Source of the DNA: a virus
Virus record (IMG/VR): IMGVR_UViG_3300037088_000682
Coordinates: 1 to 64,000 of that record
Direction: 5' to 3' (one strand)
DNA: 64,000 nucleotides
How positions within the stretch are numbered: position 1 is the first letter of the stretch; each line of letters starts with the position of its first letter. A program made the position numbers and the translations under genes. Below the pieces are notes generated by a model that was given only the letters and a program-made list of their open reading frames with translations, did no database searches and was not told where the DNA came from. This document shows, piece by piece, positions 14,537-22,025 of this stretch.

Positions 14537-14859
14537 TATTTCACTGCCTCGGACTCAAGGCTTGGAGCACTGATTGTAGGTCGTTCTGGGTAGAACACTC
14601 CCATGCTCAGGTCTCCCGAGGCTACATGGTTGCGAAGTTCCCCGTGAAGTTGGCGGAGGGTCAAGAGCTTGGCCTTGGCTTCTTTCAGCCATTCGGCTTC
14701 GCCGGCCTTGCGCTCTTCAACCCAGGAATCCCTGTGTAATGGGTCAATCTCCCAGTCATATCCGCCAAACTTGGCTGAGAAAATCAACCAGAGTTCCCAG
14801 TTCAGGGCAAGCTCTTTGGCTACTTCAGGATTGAGAGGGATCTTTACAGCGGCTGGCAT
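14536..14859 (-). CDS. Hypothetical helical protein, 107 aa
   Basis: The ATG follows CCGTAGTATTAGTT at nine bases. A long amphipathic helix (about 50-85, W-V-E-E-R-K-A-G-E-A-E-W-L-K) dominates, with a Trp-rich front. It leads the coupled run 14859-14178. Function unknown. Confidence 0.72.
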   Translation of the reverse strand: MPAAVKIPLNPEVAKELALNWELWLIFSAKFGGYDWEIDPLHRDSWVEERKAGEAEWLKEAKAKLLTLRQLHGELRNHVASGDLSMGVFYPERPTISAPSLESEAVK

Positions 14860-14868
14860 AACTAATAC

Positions 14869-14873
14869 TACGG
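14869..14873 (-). promoter_or_regulatory. CCGTAGTAT promoter-like element
   Basis: Minus strand CCGTAGTATTAGTT then ATG at 14859, nine bases after CGTA. Confidence 0.6.
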
Positions 14874-14895
14874 ATGAGGGGTGAAGATCTCACCA

Positions 14896-15129
14896 CTAAC
14901 CATGAACAATATCGTGTCCGTTTTGAGCTTCCTCGAGCGCAATCTCCCCTTGATGGTACCCCAGCCGGTAGGTTGGGCTTGCGTCCTCTGGGCACCTTCT
15001 GCCAGAGCGGCCACAGTCCCGGCCTAGTCTCCAGATCTGGATGACCCTGTCGCTCTCTTCCAGGGTGGCTCCGCCGGGGCACCCCAGCGCGTGACTTCCC
15101 CCACCATTACCACAGTAGTGACAACTCAT
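14896..15129 (-). CDS. Small cysteine-rich protein, 77 aa
   Basis: M-S-C-H-Y-C-G-N-G-G-G-S-H-A-L-G-C-P-G-G gives a likely zinc site, with two more Cys later. The pattern (C-x2-C ... H-x3-C-P) resembles small phage zinc proteins. Start overlaps the upstream stop (ATGA). Confidence 0.7.
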   Translation of the reverse strand: MSCHYCGNGGGSHALGCPGGATLEESDRVIQIWRLGRDCGRSGRRCPEDASPTYRLGYHQGEIALEEAQNGHDIVHG

Positions 15130-15434
15130 GTAGCCGGCTCCTGAATGTAGAGAGGTCGGTGTTTGGGGTCAATCTTGATCTCGAAGGACTCCTCCATCAC
15201 AGCCACAAAGGACTCCCAGTCCTCTAAGGTGGGCTCGGCCTTACTGTGTCGAACCATTTGAGGGGTATTCCAGTGTAGGTTGTACTCCCGGGATATTGGA
15301 CAGAATCTAGCAATACACCGGCACAACCGATTGACCCAGACAGTACGCCCGTCTGATTCTACATGGGTATTCTTTACTCGGGTAGTAACTCTTTCTCTGC
15401 GTAGGGTAGTGTTCATCAACCGGTAGTCTTCCAT
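15126..15434 (-). CDS. Hypothetical protein, 102 aa
   Basis: A GGTGTAAG sits directly before the ATG at 15434, partly as the Val-stop of the upstream gene. The in-frame ATG at 15416 is an alternative if this is a promoter. The protein has strands with charged turns, then a helix L-E-D-W-E-S-F-V-A-V-M-E-E. Function unknown. Confidence 0.65.
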   Translation of the reverse strand: MEDYRLMNTTLRRERVTTRVKNTHVESDGRTVWVNRLCRCIARFCPISREYNLHWNTPQMVRHSKAEPTLEDWESFVAVMEESFEIKIDPKHRPLYIQEPAT

Positions 15435-15435
15435 C

Positions 15436-16161
15436 TTACACCAAAACCCCCTTCTTCTGAGCTATGTACTTCTTGAGTCTCAAGGTGAATTCACCATCAG
15501 TCAGATCACACTTGGCCATATTAAGCCAAAGTGGAACCACTCTAATGTTTCCAACCTCATATTGGATCTTCGGGCTTACTCTATCCAGAGAGGCCCTGTC
15601 CGCAATTTTGTCAACCCCTCGGGTACTAGAGAAGTTCATATACGGGAACCTCTCTAATCCTTTTAGAGCTAAGGTGACCAAAGTATCAAGTGGTATTACC
15701 GAGCGGCTCTGGTATCGTCCGCCTTTAGAGGCTCTTTTGAGTACCCTCTTCGCCCAATAGTATACCTGTTTCTCTAATGGCCGCTTACTGAGCGTCTTTC
15801 GGAAGTTTGAACCCCACTCCCTGAGTTTCAGTAGGTGAGCCGCCCTCTCTTGGGGATTGAACCTAGCGCGTCGATTAGACTCCCTCTTTGCATGACAAAC
15901 TTTGCAGGTAAACCCTGTATAACTTCTTTTACACTTTGTGCAAATCCTCACCCTAGCTAACACCTCGGGTAGTGCTCTATAGTGAGTTGCGCATAATCCT
16001 TTAGATTGTATTGGATTATAGCACTTGAGTACACTACACGATTTTCTTTTCCTACCTGGATTAGTGATAGTACTGTAGTAATGTGACCTACAAAAACCCT
16101 TCGCATAATAATTACGACCACAACCCCTAACAGAACACTTTCTACCACCAGGCCAGCCCAT
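15436..16161 (-). CDS. HNH-type endonuclease with zinc fingers
   Basis: The first 95 residues hold Cys/His pairs (C-S-V-R-G-C-G-R, F-C-R-S-H-Y, C-T-K-C, C-K-V-C-H). The C-terminal third has A-S-L-D-R-V-S-P, a Y-E-V-G-N-I-R-V-V-P segment and N-M-A-K, a pattern of phage HNH-like endonucleases. It is probably a free-standing homing endonuclease inserted among small genes. Confidence 0.8.
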   Translation of the reverse strand: MGWPGGRKCSVRGCGRNYYAKGFCRSHYYSTITNPGRKRKSCSVLKCYNPIQSKGLCATHYRALPEVLARVRICTKCKRSYTGFTCKVCHAKRESNRRARFNPQERAAHLLKLREWGSNFRKTLSKRPLEKQVYYWAKRVLKRASKGGRYQSRSVIPLDTLVTLALKGLERFPYMNFSSTRGVDKIADRASLDRVSPKIQYEVGNIRVVPLWLNMAKCDLTDGEFTLRLKKYIAQKKGVLV

Positions 16162-16167
16162 AAAAGT

Positions 16168-16404
16168 TTACTTTCCTGTGATGCCCTTGCGAGTCTCCGC
16201 TTCACTTCGACACGAACAGATCCAAGCCTCGTCCAGCTTCATCAACCTTGAAGGGTAATGACAGGTTCGGGTCGTAACCCCAGAGCCCAAGACGGACTCC
16301 TCACACTTTGTGAGCATTACCCGTAGGTCTCTGTTGGGATTGAGCATTAATGCTAGCAAAGCAATCGAAAATACAACAGCAAGTACTAGGAGTGAAGTCT
16401 TCAT
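16168..16404 (-). CDS. Small exported or membrane-anchored protein, 78 aa
   Basis: An N-terminal hydrophobic helix (3-21, L-L-V-L-A-V-V-F-S-I-A-L-L) follows M-K-T-S. The rest has four Cys, consistent with disulphides outside the cytoplasm. The stop of the 56-residue gene directly abuts its ATG. Function unknown. Confidence 0.7.
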   Translation of the reverse strand: MKTSLLVLAVVFSIALLALMLNPNRDLRVMLTKCEESVLGSGVTTRTCHYPSRLMKLDEAWICSCRSEAETRKGITGK

Positions 16405-16575
16405 TTAGTGTTCATTTTCTCGTTTGTTCTTGGCGTGTTGCTCCACAAGACTCAGCCGGCGCGGGCAGGTGAGGCTAGCCTCTTCCGTGCAGTTCTGTGA
16501 TCTACATGACTCACAATATATCTTGTCCTCGGGGACTTCGGGGACTTCGAACCACTTGAAAAGCCACTTGAACAT
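16405..16575 (-). CDS. 56-residue cysteine-containing protein
   Basis: AAGGGGA lies five bases before the ATG. The peptide starts M-F-K-W-L-F-K-W-F-E and has C-E-S-C ... N-C-T ... T-C-P, a plausible zinc or disulphide module, with a charged tail. It ends exactly at the next ATG and overlaps the upstream ORF's poor-quality tail in another frame, so one of the two readings is probably wrong at this point. Confidence 0.65.
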   Translation of the reverse strand: MFKWLFKWFEVPEVPEDKIYCESCRSQNCTEEASLTCPRRLSLVEQHAKNKRENEH

Positions 16576-17138
16576 GAATTCCCCTTTCGGGTGAGGTAGC
16601 TCTCGATGTCCTCTACCCTACCAGGGTGATTGTCATAAGTTCCGTCTTGACAGCGGCCCTGGTACCTGTCGAACACTTCGCGGCGAGAGTTCAGAACCCC
16701 AATCAACCAACCCGGGACAGGCTCCCACTCTGGCTTGAGGCCAAGGCTGGCATTGACCCGCTTCGTCCTTCTACGAGTCACCTTGAGGAAGCCAAAGGGG
16801 TTTTCCAGGATGGCCAGAGCTTCCTGCTTCGCCCTCGTCCAAGACTCGTTTGTGAGCCTCATCTCCCAAAGCGGGACTAAGTCTATGTTGATGACCCCAG
16901 TCCCACGCCAAGGTCGCCTTGTTCGTAATTCGTAGTCCCGACTCAAATCTCTGTCCGTATGGTGGGGAACCTTCCAGAAGTACCTGTAGTACAGTGTGTT
17001 GGTGGTAAAGTCGACTACCCAACGCTCGGGGCCCTCATCGTGAATGAATGCACCTGAGTGCCGGCGGGTATCAATCCTGCTCTGTCGGTACCACAGACCA
17101 GCGCAGACCAATCCAATGAGGCATCCCATTACTATCAT
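16452..17138 (-). CDS. Membrane-anchored protein, up to 228 aa
   Basis: The ATG at 17138 overlaps the upstream stop (ATGA) and starts M-I-V-M-G-C-L-I-G-L-V-C-A-G-L-W-Y, a membrane anchor. Residues 30-165 form a mixed domain with W-V-V-D-F and W-E-M-R-L. The last 40 residues are Ser/Lys/Arg-rich, overlap the 56-residue gene and are probably overprinted or out of frame. No family recognised. Confidence 0.65.
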   Translation of the reverse strand: MIVMGCLIGLVCAGLWYRQSRIDTRRHSGAFIHDEGPERWVVDFTTNTLYYRYFWKVPHHTDRDLSRDYELRTRRPWRGTGVINIDLVPLWEMRLTNESWTRAKQEALAILENPFGFLKVTRRRTKRVNASLGLKPEWEPVPGWLIGVLNSRREVFDRYQGRCQDGTYDNHPGRVEDIESYLTRKGNSCSSGFSSGSKSPKSPRTRYIVSHVDHRTARKRLASPARAG

Positions 17139-17317
17139 GCGGCGGCTGTCCCTGGATGATCCTTGAGCCATTGGTTGGCTTCACCTTCATCACAGAAGTT
17201 GGCGTAGGCATAGCCACTCTGATCTCCAAACACACAGAAGGCAGCGACACCCTCATCCCACTCGACATAGCGCCCCTCACCGGGGATAGGCTTCAGATCT
17301 TCATACTTTTGATGCAT
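17135..17317 (-). CDS. Small protein, 60 aa
   Basis: The sequence has a compact alternating pattern (V-A-A-F-C-V-F-G-D, G-Y-A-Y-A-N-F-C-D) followed by E-A-N-Q-W-L-K, like a small ferredoxin-like fold. ATGA overlap with the next gene. Function unknown. Confidence 0.68.
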   Translation of the reverse strand: MHQKYEDLKPIPGEGRYVEWDEGVAAFCVFGDQSGYAYANFCDEGEANQWLKDHPGTAAA

Positions 17318-17621
17318 GTCGAACTCGCTTCTTTGATTTTGGTACCAACTCGAGATGGAGTCTAGCCATTACTTTCCCGTTTGAGCAGCTAAACCGATTA
17401 GCCGTACGCCTGGATGCCCTATCAGCGGGGCAGTTATCGGTACCGATCAGGCAATCGCAGTCTGGCCCCCAGGATATTGGAACGTTAAACTTGTCTAGAC
17501 CACTGAAGGCACGGCCTGGCTTACCATCATCGGCAATCCAGCGTCTGCCATCCCAGCGCTCCACCTCTTTGGATCCGGTGGGAGGGCGGCCTAACCAGTG
17601 CTTGATGGGTTTGGTGGGCAT
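17301..17621 (-). CDS. Small cysteine-containing protein, 106 aa
   Basis: R-W-D-G-R-R-W appears early and C-D-C-L-I-G ... N-C-P ... F-S-C in the middle, with a basic tail (V-P-K-S-K-K-R-V-R). It overlaps both neighbours in the same run. No domain is recognised. Confidence 0.65.
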   Translation of the reverse strand: MPTKPIKHWLGRPPTGSKEVERWDGRRWIADDGKPGRAFSGLDKFNVPISWGPDCDCLIGTDNCPADRASRRTANRFSCSNGKVMARLHLELVPKSKKRVRHASKV

Positions 17622-18124
17622 GGGGTTACCCTTTCGAGTGCTAGTCTTTCTAGGTAGGCGGCTGCATCTTCACCTTCGTCGGCCTCATGATTGTCCTTGA
17701 TGATATCCAAGGCCATTTCCAGAGCTTCTTCCTGGCTATCAAGGGTCTCACCAGTCCAGAGTTCATCCCCATCGAGTTCGTCTTCGGTTTGAATGTACCA
17801 GAGGTCATCAGAGCCCTCTCCGATCTTTACCCTGACATCGATAGCGGCAGGGTGCTCGCCCTTCCCCATCTGCTCCTCAGTCAAAACGTAGACATAAGTT
17901 CCCACAAGTGCCCATTCCTTGACACTAGGATTGATCATCAGAGAACTCTCGGGGACATAGATCCCCTTCTGTAACCCCTGGTCGGTTTCAATGGGGTCGT
18001 CCAGCGCTACAACGTAGAACCAGACCGGCACTACGAACTGGACACCGAGTACGGTGCCGGAGAACTTCTGGTTTTCACTGATTACGCTTACGGATTGGTC
18101 GATTGAGTAGCGTGGATTTGACAT
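17591..18124 (-). CDS. Hypothetical beta-rich protein, 177 aa
   Basis: Residues 8-60 look like an SH3/KOW-type barrel (S-V-S-V-I-S, G-T-V-L-G-V-Q, W-F-Y-V-V-A-L-D-D). The second half is acidic with L-D-S-Q-E-E-A-L-E-M-A-L-D-I-I-K. It overlaps the next gene by 31 bases. No enzyme motif. Confidence 0.7.
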   Translation of the reverse strand: MSNPRYSIDQSVSVISENQKFSGTVLGVQFVVPVWFYVVALDDPIETDQGLQKGIYVPESSLMINPSVKEWALVGTYVYVLTEEQMGKGEHPAAIDVRVKIGEGSDDLWYIQTEDELDGDELWTGETLDSQEEALEMALDIIKDNHEADEGEDAAAYLERLALERVTPCPPNPSSTG

Positions 18125-18126
18125 AG

Positions 18127-18375
18127 TTAGATCTTGCTGGTAGGTGTGAGGTTGAACTTCTCCGCCAACTCCGCCGCGACAATCTCATCGGTCGTGTTGA
18201 AGGAACCGGTCAAGAGAGAATGATAGGCAAGGTAGCCCATCCGGAGTGAGTTCTTAGACTGAGATGGGATCCCTTCGATTACATCGAGCGTAGCCACTCG
18301 GGCCATTCCAAACCCACAACGAAACTCATTTTCGTCAATGGGATCTGGTTTTACAGTGTCGATGTTTGATTGCAT
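18127..18375 (-). CDS. Hypothetical protein, 82 aa
   Basis: The ATG at 18375 has GAGGGG just upstream and lies downstream of a CCGTAATA element. The longer ORF starts with a TTG inside that element and is rejected. The protein contains R-M-G-Y-L-A-Y-H-S-L-L and an E-L-A-E-K-F-N helix. Function unknown. Confidence 0.7.
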   Translation of the reverse strand: MQSNIDTVKPDPIDENEFRCGFGMARVATLDVIEGIPSQSKNSLRMGYLAYHSLLTGSFNTTDEIVAAELAEKFNLTPTSKI

Positions 18376-18426
18376 TGGGCACCCCTCTTCGGACGCTATC
18401 CTTATTACGGACAACGCGAGAGGATC

Positions 18427-18624
18427 TCAACTATTATTTCCGGGTTGGCGTTGGTTTCTCCACGGACTGATGTCCTGGAAGGGCCAAAGGGGCACCGCTT
18501 GCTCCTTATTCCCAATGATCTCCGCTAGGATGCAGGCATCCTCTGAGAAGAATTCGTGTACAATCCTGTGAAACTTAGTGTTATCGGGACGTTGGAAGAA
18601 AATCTTGAAGGTTCTGATTCTCAT
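18427..18624 (-). CDS. Small protein, 65 aa
   Basis: R-T-F-K-I-F-F-Q, F-H-R-I-V-H-E-F-F and A-C-I-L-A-E-I-I suggest a small alpha/beta fold of the kind seen in short phage proteins. ATGA overlap with the upstream gene. Function unknown. Confidence 0.68.
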   Translation of the reverse strand: MRIRTFKIFFQRPDNTKFHRIVHEFFSEDACILAEIIGNKEQAVPLWPFQDISPWRNQRQPGNNS

Positions 18625-18860
18625 GTGACTGCTTTCGAGTAGGCCGATATGAATCTGGAGTAGACAAATCCGTCTGAGGATTCGATAAGGAGCAGCCGTT
18701 GACCTACAACCAGCTCAGGGTACTTTTTGACATCCTCTTCAGTGATGGTCAGGGTGAATACCCCGTCCTCAGCGCTATCTGAGAATCCCTTGTTGGCCCG
18801 ACCCCATAAGTAGGGGACATAGTCGGGCTCATCTTGGAACTTTCCTGGTCTGTCAATCAT
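18621..18860 (-). CDS. Hypothetical beta protein, 79 aa
   Basis: GGTAGGAG precedes the ATG at a normal distance and a TTCGTAATAGTT element lies upstream at 18885-18879. The protein has V-F-T-L-T-I-T-E-E, V-V-G-Q-R-L-L-L-I and V-Y-S-R-F, a small beta sheet. It leads a run of minus-strand genes. Confidence 0.7.
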   Translation of the reverse strand: MIDRPGKFQDEPDYVPYLWGRANKGFSDSAEDGVFTLTITEEDVKKYPELVVGQRLLLIESSDGFVYSRFISAYSKAVT

Positions 18861-18925
18861 TTCTGGCTCCTACCTAACTATTACGAATAAGGAACCCTTT
18901 TCTCAACATTTTTCTAATCTTACCG

Positions 18926-19546
18926 GTGTCATTGACTTCTGAGGTCAACGACAATATCATGCCTGAAGAAGAGACACCCTCCGAGCCGCCGGCATCCAAA
19001 GCTTTCAAGTGGGTTACTCAGATCCTATCGGCTAGAGGTTTCATTCTTGGAGTAGCAGCTATTCTAACCGCAGCCGCTTCTTGGTTCAAGGCTCCCGATA
19101 CCACGGCCACCAAGGCCACTTACGAGGTAATTGTAAGTAAAGTCAACGAAGTAGCGAAGGCTACCGAAAGTAACCACGATGACATAGCTGCACTTCGAGC
19201 TTACCTGGACGGATACACTAAGGCTGAATTGATTAATCCGCCGCCCCCTGTCACCCAACCAGGGCCGCAGCTGCCCACGGTACAAACCCCAGGGGTAGTA
19301 GACTTGAAGAAAAAGGATAGTTCAACCCCTGATTACTTCGCTAAAGCCATTAAGGCCTCCCGTGCCCACCACGCGGCCGTTGGGAGCCAACCAGCCGAAA
19401 CCTCATATCAAATGCCACCCGAGCCGAAAGCTATGGAAGATGTTGCTGTAGTTCATGAACTCCCTAGCCTATCACCACGCCCGGCCGCAGCCGAGCTACC
19501 CCCGTTTGACCAAGTCGTTCAAGAATCAAGCAAGAAGAAAAACTAG
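18926..19546 (+). CDS. Single-span membrane protein with proline-rich tail
   Basis: A GTG at 18926 or an ATG at 18960 may be the start; neither has a Shine-Dalgarno sequence. A hydrophobic helix (about 37-56, R-G-F-I-L-G-V-A-A-I-L-T-A-A-A) is followed by a helical part and long Pro-rich linkers ending S-S-K-K-K-N. The shape recalls periplasm-spanning phage proteins such as spanins, but there is no specific evidence. Confidence 0.68.
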   Translation: MSLTSEVNDNIMPEEETPSEPPASKAFKWVTQILSARGFILGVAAILTAAASWFKAPDTTATKATYEVIVSKVNEVAKATESNHDDIAALRAYLDGYTKAELINPPPPVTQPGPQLPTVQTPGVVDLKKKDSSTPDYFAKAIKASRAHHAAVGSQPAETSYQMPPEPKAMEDVAVVHELPSLSPRPAAAELPPFDQVVQESSKKKN

Positions 19547-19557
19547 GAGCAGTGACT

Positions 19558-19791
19558 ATGGCTAGCATAGACGAAGAGGAAGACACCCTCCCTGAGGTTG
19601 GCGATACAGTTACCCTGAATGTCTCTGAGGGCCCGGAGATGGTGGTCTCGAAGATAACAACTGCTGATGGGGTCACCGAATGCACCTGCATTTGGTTCGA
19701 AGACCAGCGGCAAGGTGATACCCCGAGTTCGAGTTGGGTACTCAAGAAGGAAGTGTTCCCGATCGAAGTCTTGAACGTCTCTGAGAACTAA
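19558..19791 (+). CDS. DUF2158/YodC-like small protein
   Basis: AGGAG lies eight bases before this ATG. The protein carries V-G-D-T-V-T-L-N-V-S-E-G-P-E-M-V-V and then C-T-C-I-W-F-E, matching the DUF2158 layout (V-G-D-x-V-x-L-x-S-G-G-P-x-M-T-V ... C-x-W-F). The family is small and of unknown function, common in bacteria and phages. Confidence 0.78.
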   Translation: MASIDEEEDTLPEVGDTVTLNVSEGPEMVVSKITTADGVTECTCIWFEDQRQGDTPSSSWVLKKEVFPIEVLNVSEN

Positions 19792-19809
19792 GGCTTCCAG
19801 CCATTAGCG

Positions 19810-20109
19810 ATGGTCGAGCGCGGTAGACTCAAACGGTCTTGGTACACGCGAGGTCGGGTTCTCAAAGAGAAGGATCTAAAAGAGGGCCTTGTCATCTGGG
19901 CGTACTTACAGCTCTACGAGAATGCCCAACCCACAATCAACAGGCCGGTGGATCTTCGAATGCACCACAAGCCCTCCGGACACTTCTGGATGCTCGGGGA
20001 TGCCGAGTACGACTATGAGCCCATCGGCGATCCCGAAGAGGACTGCTGCATTGAGTTCCCCGAGGGCACCCTCACACTCTACGAGGCAGTGACTAAGCCG
20101 AAGCCCTAG
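19810..20109 (+). CDS. Hypothetical protein, 99 aa
   Basis: A basic N-terminus (R-G-R-L-K-R-S-W-Y-T-R-G-R) is followed by a mixed region with acidic stretches and C-C. It ends convergently with the next gene (four-base overlap). No family recognised. Confidence 0.68.
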   Translation: MVERGRLKRSWYTRGRVLKEKDLKEGLVIWAYLQLYENAQPTINRPVDLRMHHKPSGHFWMLGDAEYDYEPIGDPEEDCCIEFPEGTLTLYEAVTKPKP

Positions 20110-20588
20110 CCAACCTCATTCCTTCTTGGGGAAAGGGAGATTTGGCTGCTCCGGGACGTAGGTGCCCAAAGAGTTAATAGGTTTTCAGTTATATGGTAAT
20201 TGAGCTTTAGTTTTGCCAGCTTCCGTTCGGTCTCCTTGACCCATCCAAGCCTCAATGCCGATTCTCTCTTGAGCTCATCGGTGATGCGCTCAAGCATATT
20301 GTATACGGCTATCGAGTAGATTTGACCGACGCCCACAACAATCTTGGATTCTCCTTCAGTGTGGTTCCAATACTTCAATGTTATCGACCAGGACTCTGGG
20401 TTCCGAATACGTTTGGTTATCAGTTCCGGGTAGTGATCCCCTCGCTCATCGTAATTTGAAAACTCATGAACTTGGCGGGTCAGCACCTCCAGAACCCGAT
20501 AGATGACCTCCACTGTGGATTCAGCGCCTGGCAGAGTATCCTTGAACAAACCCCAGTACTCTTCGATATCCATCTCTTCCGACGCCAT
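20106..20588 (-). CDS. N-tag protein, 160 aa
   Basis: The start M-A-S-E-E-M-D-I-E-E-Y-W-G-L-F carries the N-tag core but not the trailing R-P. The rest is a mixed alpha/beta domain with V-V-G-V-G-Q-I-Y and two long helices. The ATG follows GGTGTAATAG by ten bases. It lies far from the other N-tag genes, so the tag is not just a local duplication. Confidence 0.78.
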   Translation of the reverse strand: MASEEMDIEEYWGLFKDTLPGAESTVEVIYRVLEVLTRQVHEFSNYDERGDHYPELITKRIRNPESWSITLKYWNHTEGESKIVVGVGQIYSIAVYNMLERITDELKRESALRLGWVKETERKLAKLKLNYHITENLLTLWAPTSRSSQISLSPRRNEVG

Positions 20589-20598
20589 GCCCGACTAT

Positions 20599-20604
20599 TA
20601 CACC
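20599..20604 (-). promoter_or_regulatory. GGTGTAATAG promoter-like element
   Basis: Minus strand CGGTGTAATAGTCGGGC then ATG at 20588. This is one of the best copies of the motif. Confidence 0.65.
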
Positions 20605-20642
20605 GCGAACGCGCCCCCTTGAATTGTGGTGGGTAAGGTGGG

Positions 20643-20648
20643 TATACT
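20643..20648 (+). promoter_or_regulatory. TATACT -10 element with weak -35
   Basis: TTGAAT, an 18-base spacer, TATACT and nine bases to the ATG at 20658. Confidence 0.55.
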
Positions 20649-20657
20649 CAGAACCTC

Positions 20658-20861
20658 ATGAAAGTTCCGACTAACCCTGACTCATTGGCTGAACACCTCA
20701 GGTACCGAACGGCTTTGACCCAATACAAGTCGGCCAAGGGGTTATTTAGAGCCGCTAGAAAGGAGCTCCGAGCTTCAAGGATCGCGGTGATGCGCCGGAA
20801 GAGGTCTGAGAGGAACCTCCCTCCTAAGAAAAATGTTGAGATTCAGATTCCTTGTCCGTAA
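20658..20861 (+). CDS. Small basic protein, 67 aa
   Basis: The protein is helical and Arg/Lys-rich (R-A-A-R-K-E-L-R-A-S-R, V-M-R-R-K-R-S-E-R), suggesting nucleic-acid binding. It ends ahead of the next gene's own promoter-like element. No family recognised. Confidence 0.65.
   Translation: MKVPTNPDSLAEHLRYRTALTQYKSAKGLFRAARKELRASRIAVMRRKRSERNLPPKKNVEIQIPCP
20856..20860 (+). promoter_or_regulatory. CCGTAATA promoter-like element
   Basis: TCCGTAATACTCAAT precedes the ATG at 20870, nine bases after CGTA. It rejects the in-frame TTG at 20852. Confidence 0.6.
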
Positions 20862-20869
20862 TACTCAAT

Positions 20870-21064
20870 ATGGCAGGTTCTACGTCTCCGACAATCCCTC
20901 CTGAAACTAGCGGGTACTTTCCACTATGTCAGGAACGGCCTACCGATCCCCCATCATTGACCGAGGGGATCATAGCTCGAATTGAAGCAATCCGAGTTCG
21001 GCAACTCAAGATTGAAGAGTCTTTTTACGAGGAGTTCAATTCGCTACACTTGGAGAATACCTGA
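20870..21064 (+). CDS. Small protein, 64 aa
   Basis: The start is fixed by the CCGTAATA element. A Ser/Thr/Pro-rich front is followed by one amphipathic helix (I-I-A-R-I-E-A-I-R-V-R-Q-L-K-I-E-E). Function unknown. Confidence 0.62.
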   Translation: MAGSTSPTIPPETSGYFPLCQERPTDPPSLTEGIIARIEAIRVRQLKIEESFYEEFNSLHLENT

Positions 21065-21065
21065 C

Positions 21066-21314
21066 ATGGATATGGAGTTGGTACTCTTAGTGTGGGACAA
21101 CCCCAAGCCAATTCGAGCGGCGGCCCGAATTCTAAAAGTCAGACCAGATAGGGTCTCGGTTCATGTTGCCACACTGGATGGATCGATCTTTCGAGCAATT
21201 TTCATTGATGATCACCTTCAGAATAGCAAAGAATCCAAGCGAGCCTTGCAATTGGTTCAATGGTCACCCCTTCAAATCCCCAGACGCTACCACCTTCAGA
21301 AATGTTCTAGGTAA
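21066..21314 (+). CDS. Hypothetical protein, 82 aa
   Basis: The ATG at 21066, one base after the upstream stop, is preferred over a start inside the preceding gene. The protein has M-E-L-V-L-L-V-W-D-N, a helix and V-S-V-H-V-A-T-L-D-G, a compact alpha/beta pattern. No family recognised. Confidence 0.62.
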   Translation: MDMELVLLVWDNPKPIRAAARILKVRPDRVSVHVATLDGSIFRAIFIDDHLQNSKESKRALQLVQWSPLQIPRRYHLQKCSR

Positions 21315-21316
21315 TT

Positions 21317-21631
21317 ATGGACGCTGTTAAGTTACTCATTGAGATGCAGGCCCCTGAAATCCCCTGTGTGATTACAGTGAGGAGAGACCCTAAGAAGTAC
21401 TCGCTCACCAGCCACCATGAGCTGGAAGTCCTCTGGGAAAACCCAGATCTGATGGGTCTCAAGTTCGATTGGATTGAGTGTCCAGAAGAGGATCTTCGAA
21501 AATGGGCAGCCCAATGCTTCGCCGCCGAAGGGATCGAGTCCTTCTTGGTTCCGAGCAAGGACTTGGTCGCACTCCAAATGACTTGCCCCAATCTAACTGC
21601 CATCTGGATTCTATCCACGGTAATGAATTAG
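21317..21631 (+). CDS. Hypothetical protein, 104 aa
   Basis: The sequence alternates strands and helices (C-V-I-T-V-R-R-D, E-E-D-L-R-K-W-A-A-Q-C-F-A-A-E). It directly follows the previous gene in a plus-strand run of four or five genes. Function unknown. Confidence 0.66.
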   Translation: MDAVKLLIEMQAPEIPCVITVRRDPKKYSLTSHHELEVLWENPDLMGLKFDWIECPEEDLRKWAAQCFAAEGIESFLVPSKDLVALQMTCPNLTAIWILSTVMN

Positions 21632-21638
21632 AGGACGC

Positions 21639-22025
21639 GTGGCCGACAGGGTTGATGCCGTAACCGCCGTAGTCAAGGCCATCTTGAAGGGGCTTGTGGT
21701 TCAAACCAAGTTCTTTTCAGTAGATATGGAAAAGGTAGTACATTGGACTGATGTTGGGGGCGAGATCCTTATCCAGGATTACGATACTTTTGACCTGGCC
21801 GTGTTCTTCGTGGATATGGTAGGCTCCAAATACCCTAAAATAGCCCTGAGGGCTGCAAGGAAATCCTTGAGTGGAACAGCCATACACTTCAAACGGCCTG
21901 CAATCCTGCACCATTCAGATCCTCATGAGTTGTTCGAAGATTTGATAGCTCCCGATCTGCCCACGGTAGAGAGATCCTCATCTGAACCCCCAACGTTGAG
22001 ATCAAACCCTAACACTGAATTATGA
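21639..22025 (+). CDS. Hypothetical protein, 128 aa
   Basis: A GTG start with GAGGACGC before it. A-V-V-K-A-I-L-K-G-L-V helix, then beta strands (F-F-S-V, I-L-I-Q-D-Y-D-T-F-D-L-A-V-F-F-V) and a proline/serine-rich tail. The end overlaps the next ATG (ATTATGA). No family recognised. Confidence 0.66.
   Translation: MADRVDAVTAVVKAILKGLVVQTKFFSVDMEKVVHWTDVGGEILIQDYDTFDLAVFFVDMVGSKYPKIALRAARKSLSGTAIHFKRPAILHHSDPHELFEDLIAPDLPTVERSSSEPPTLRSNPNTEL

Noticed and set aside
14368-14739. Plus-strand ORF with a signal-peptide-like start
   Set aside because: The hydrophobic start comes from an inverted repeat, and the rest is antisense to two well-supported minus-strand genes.
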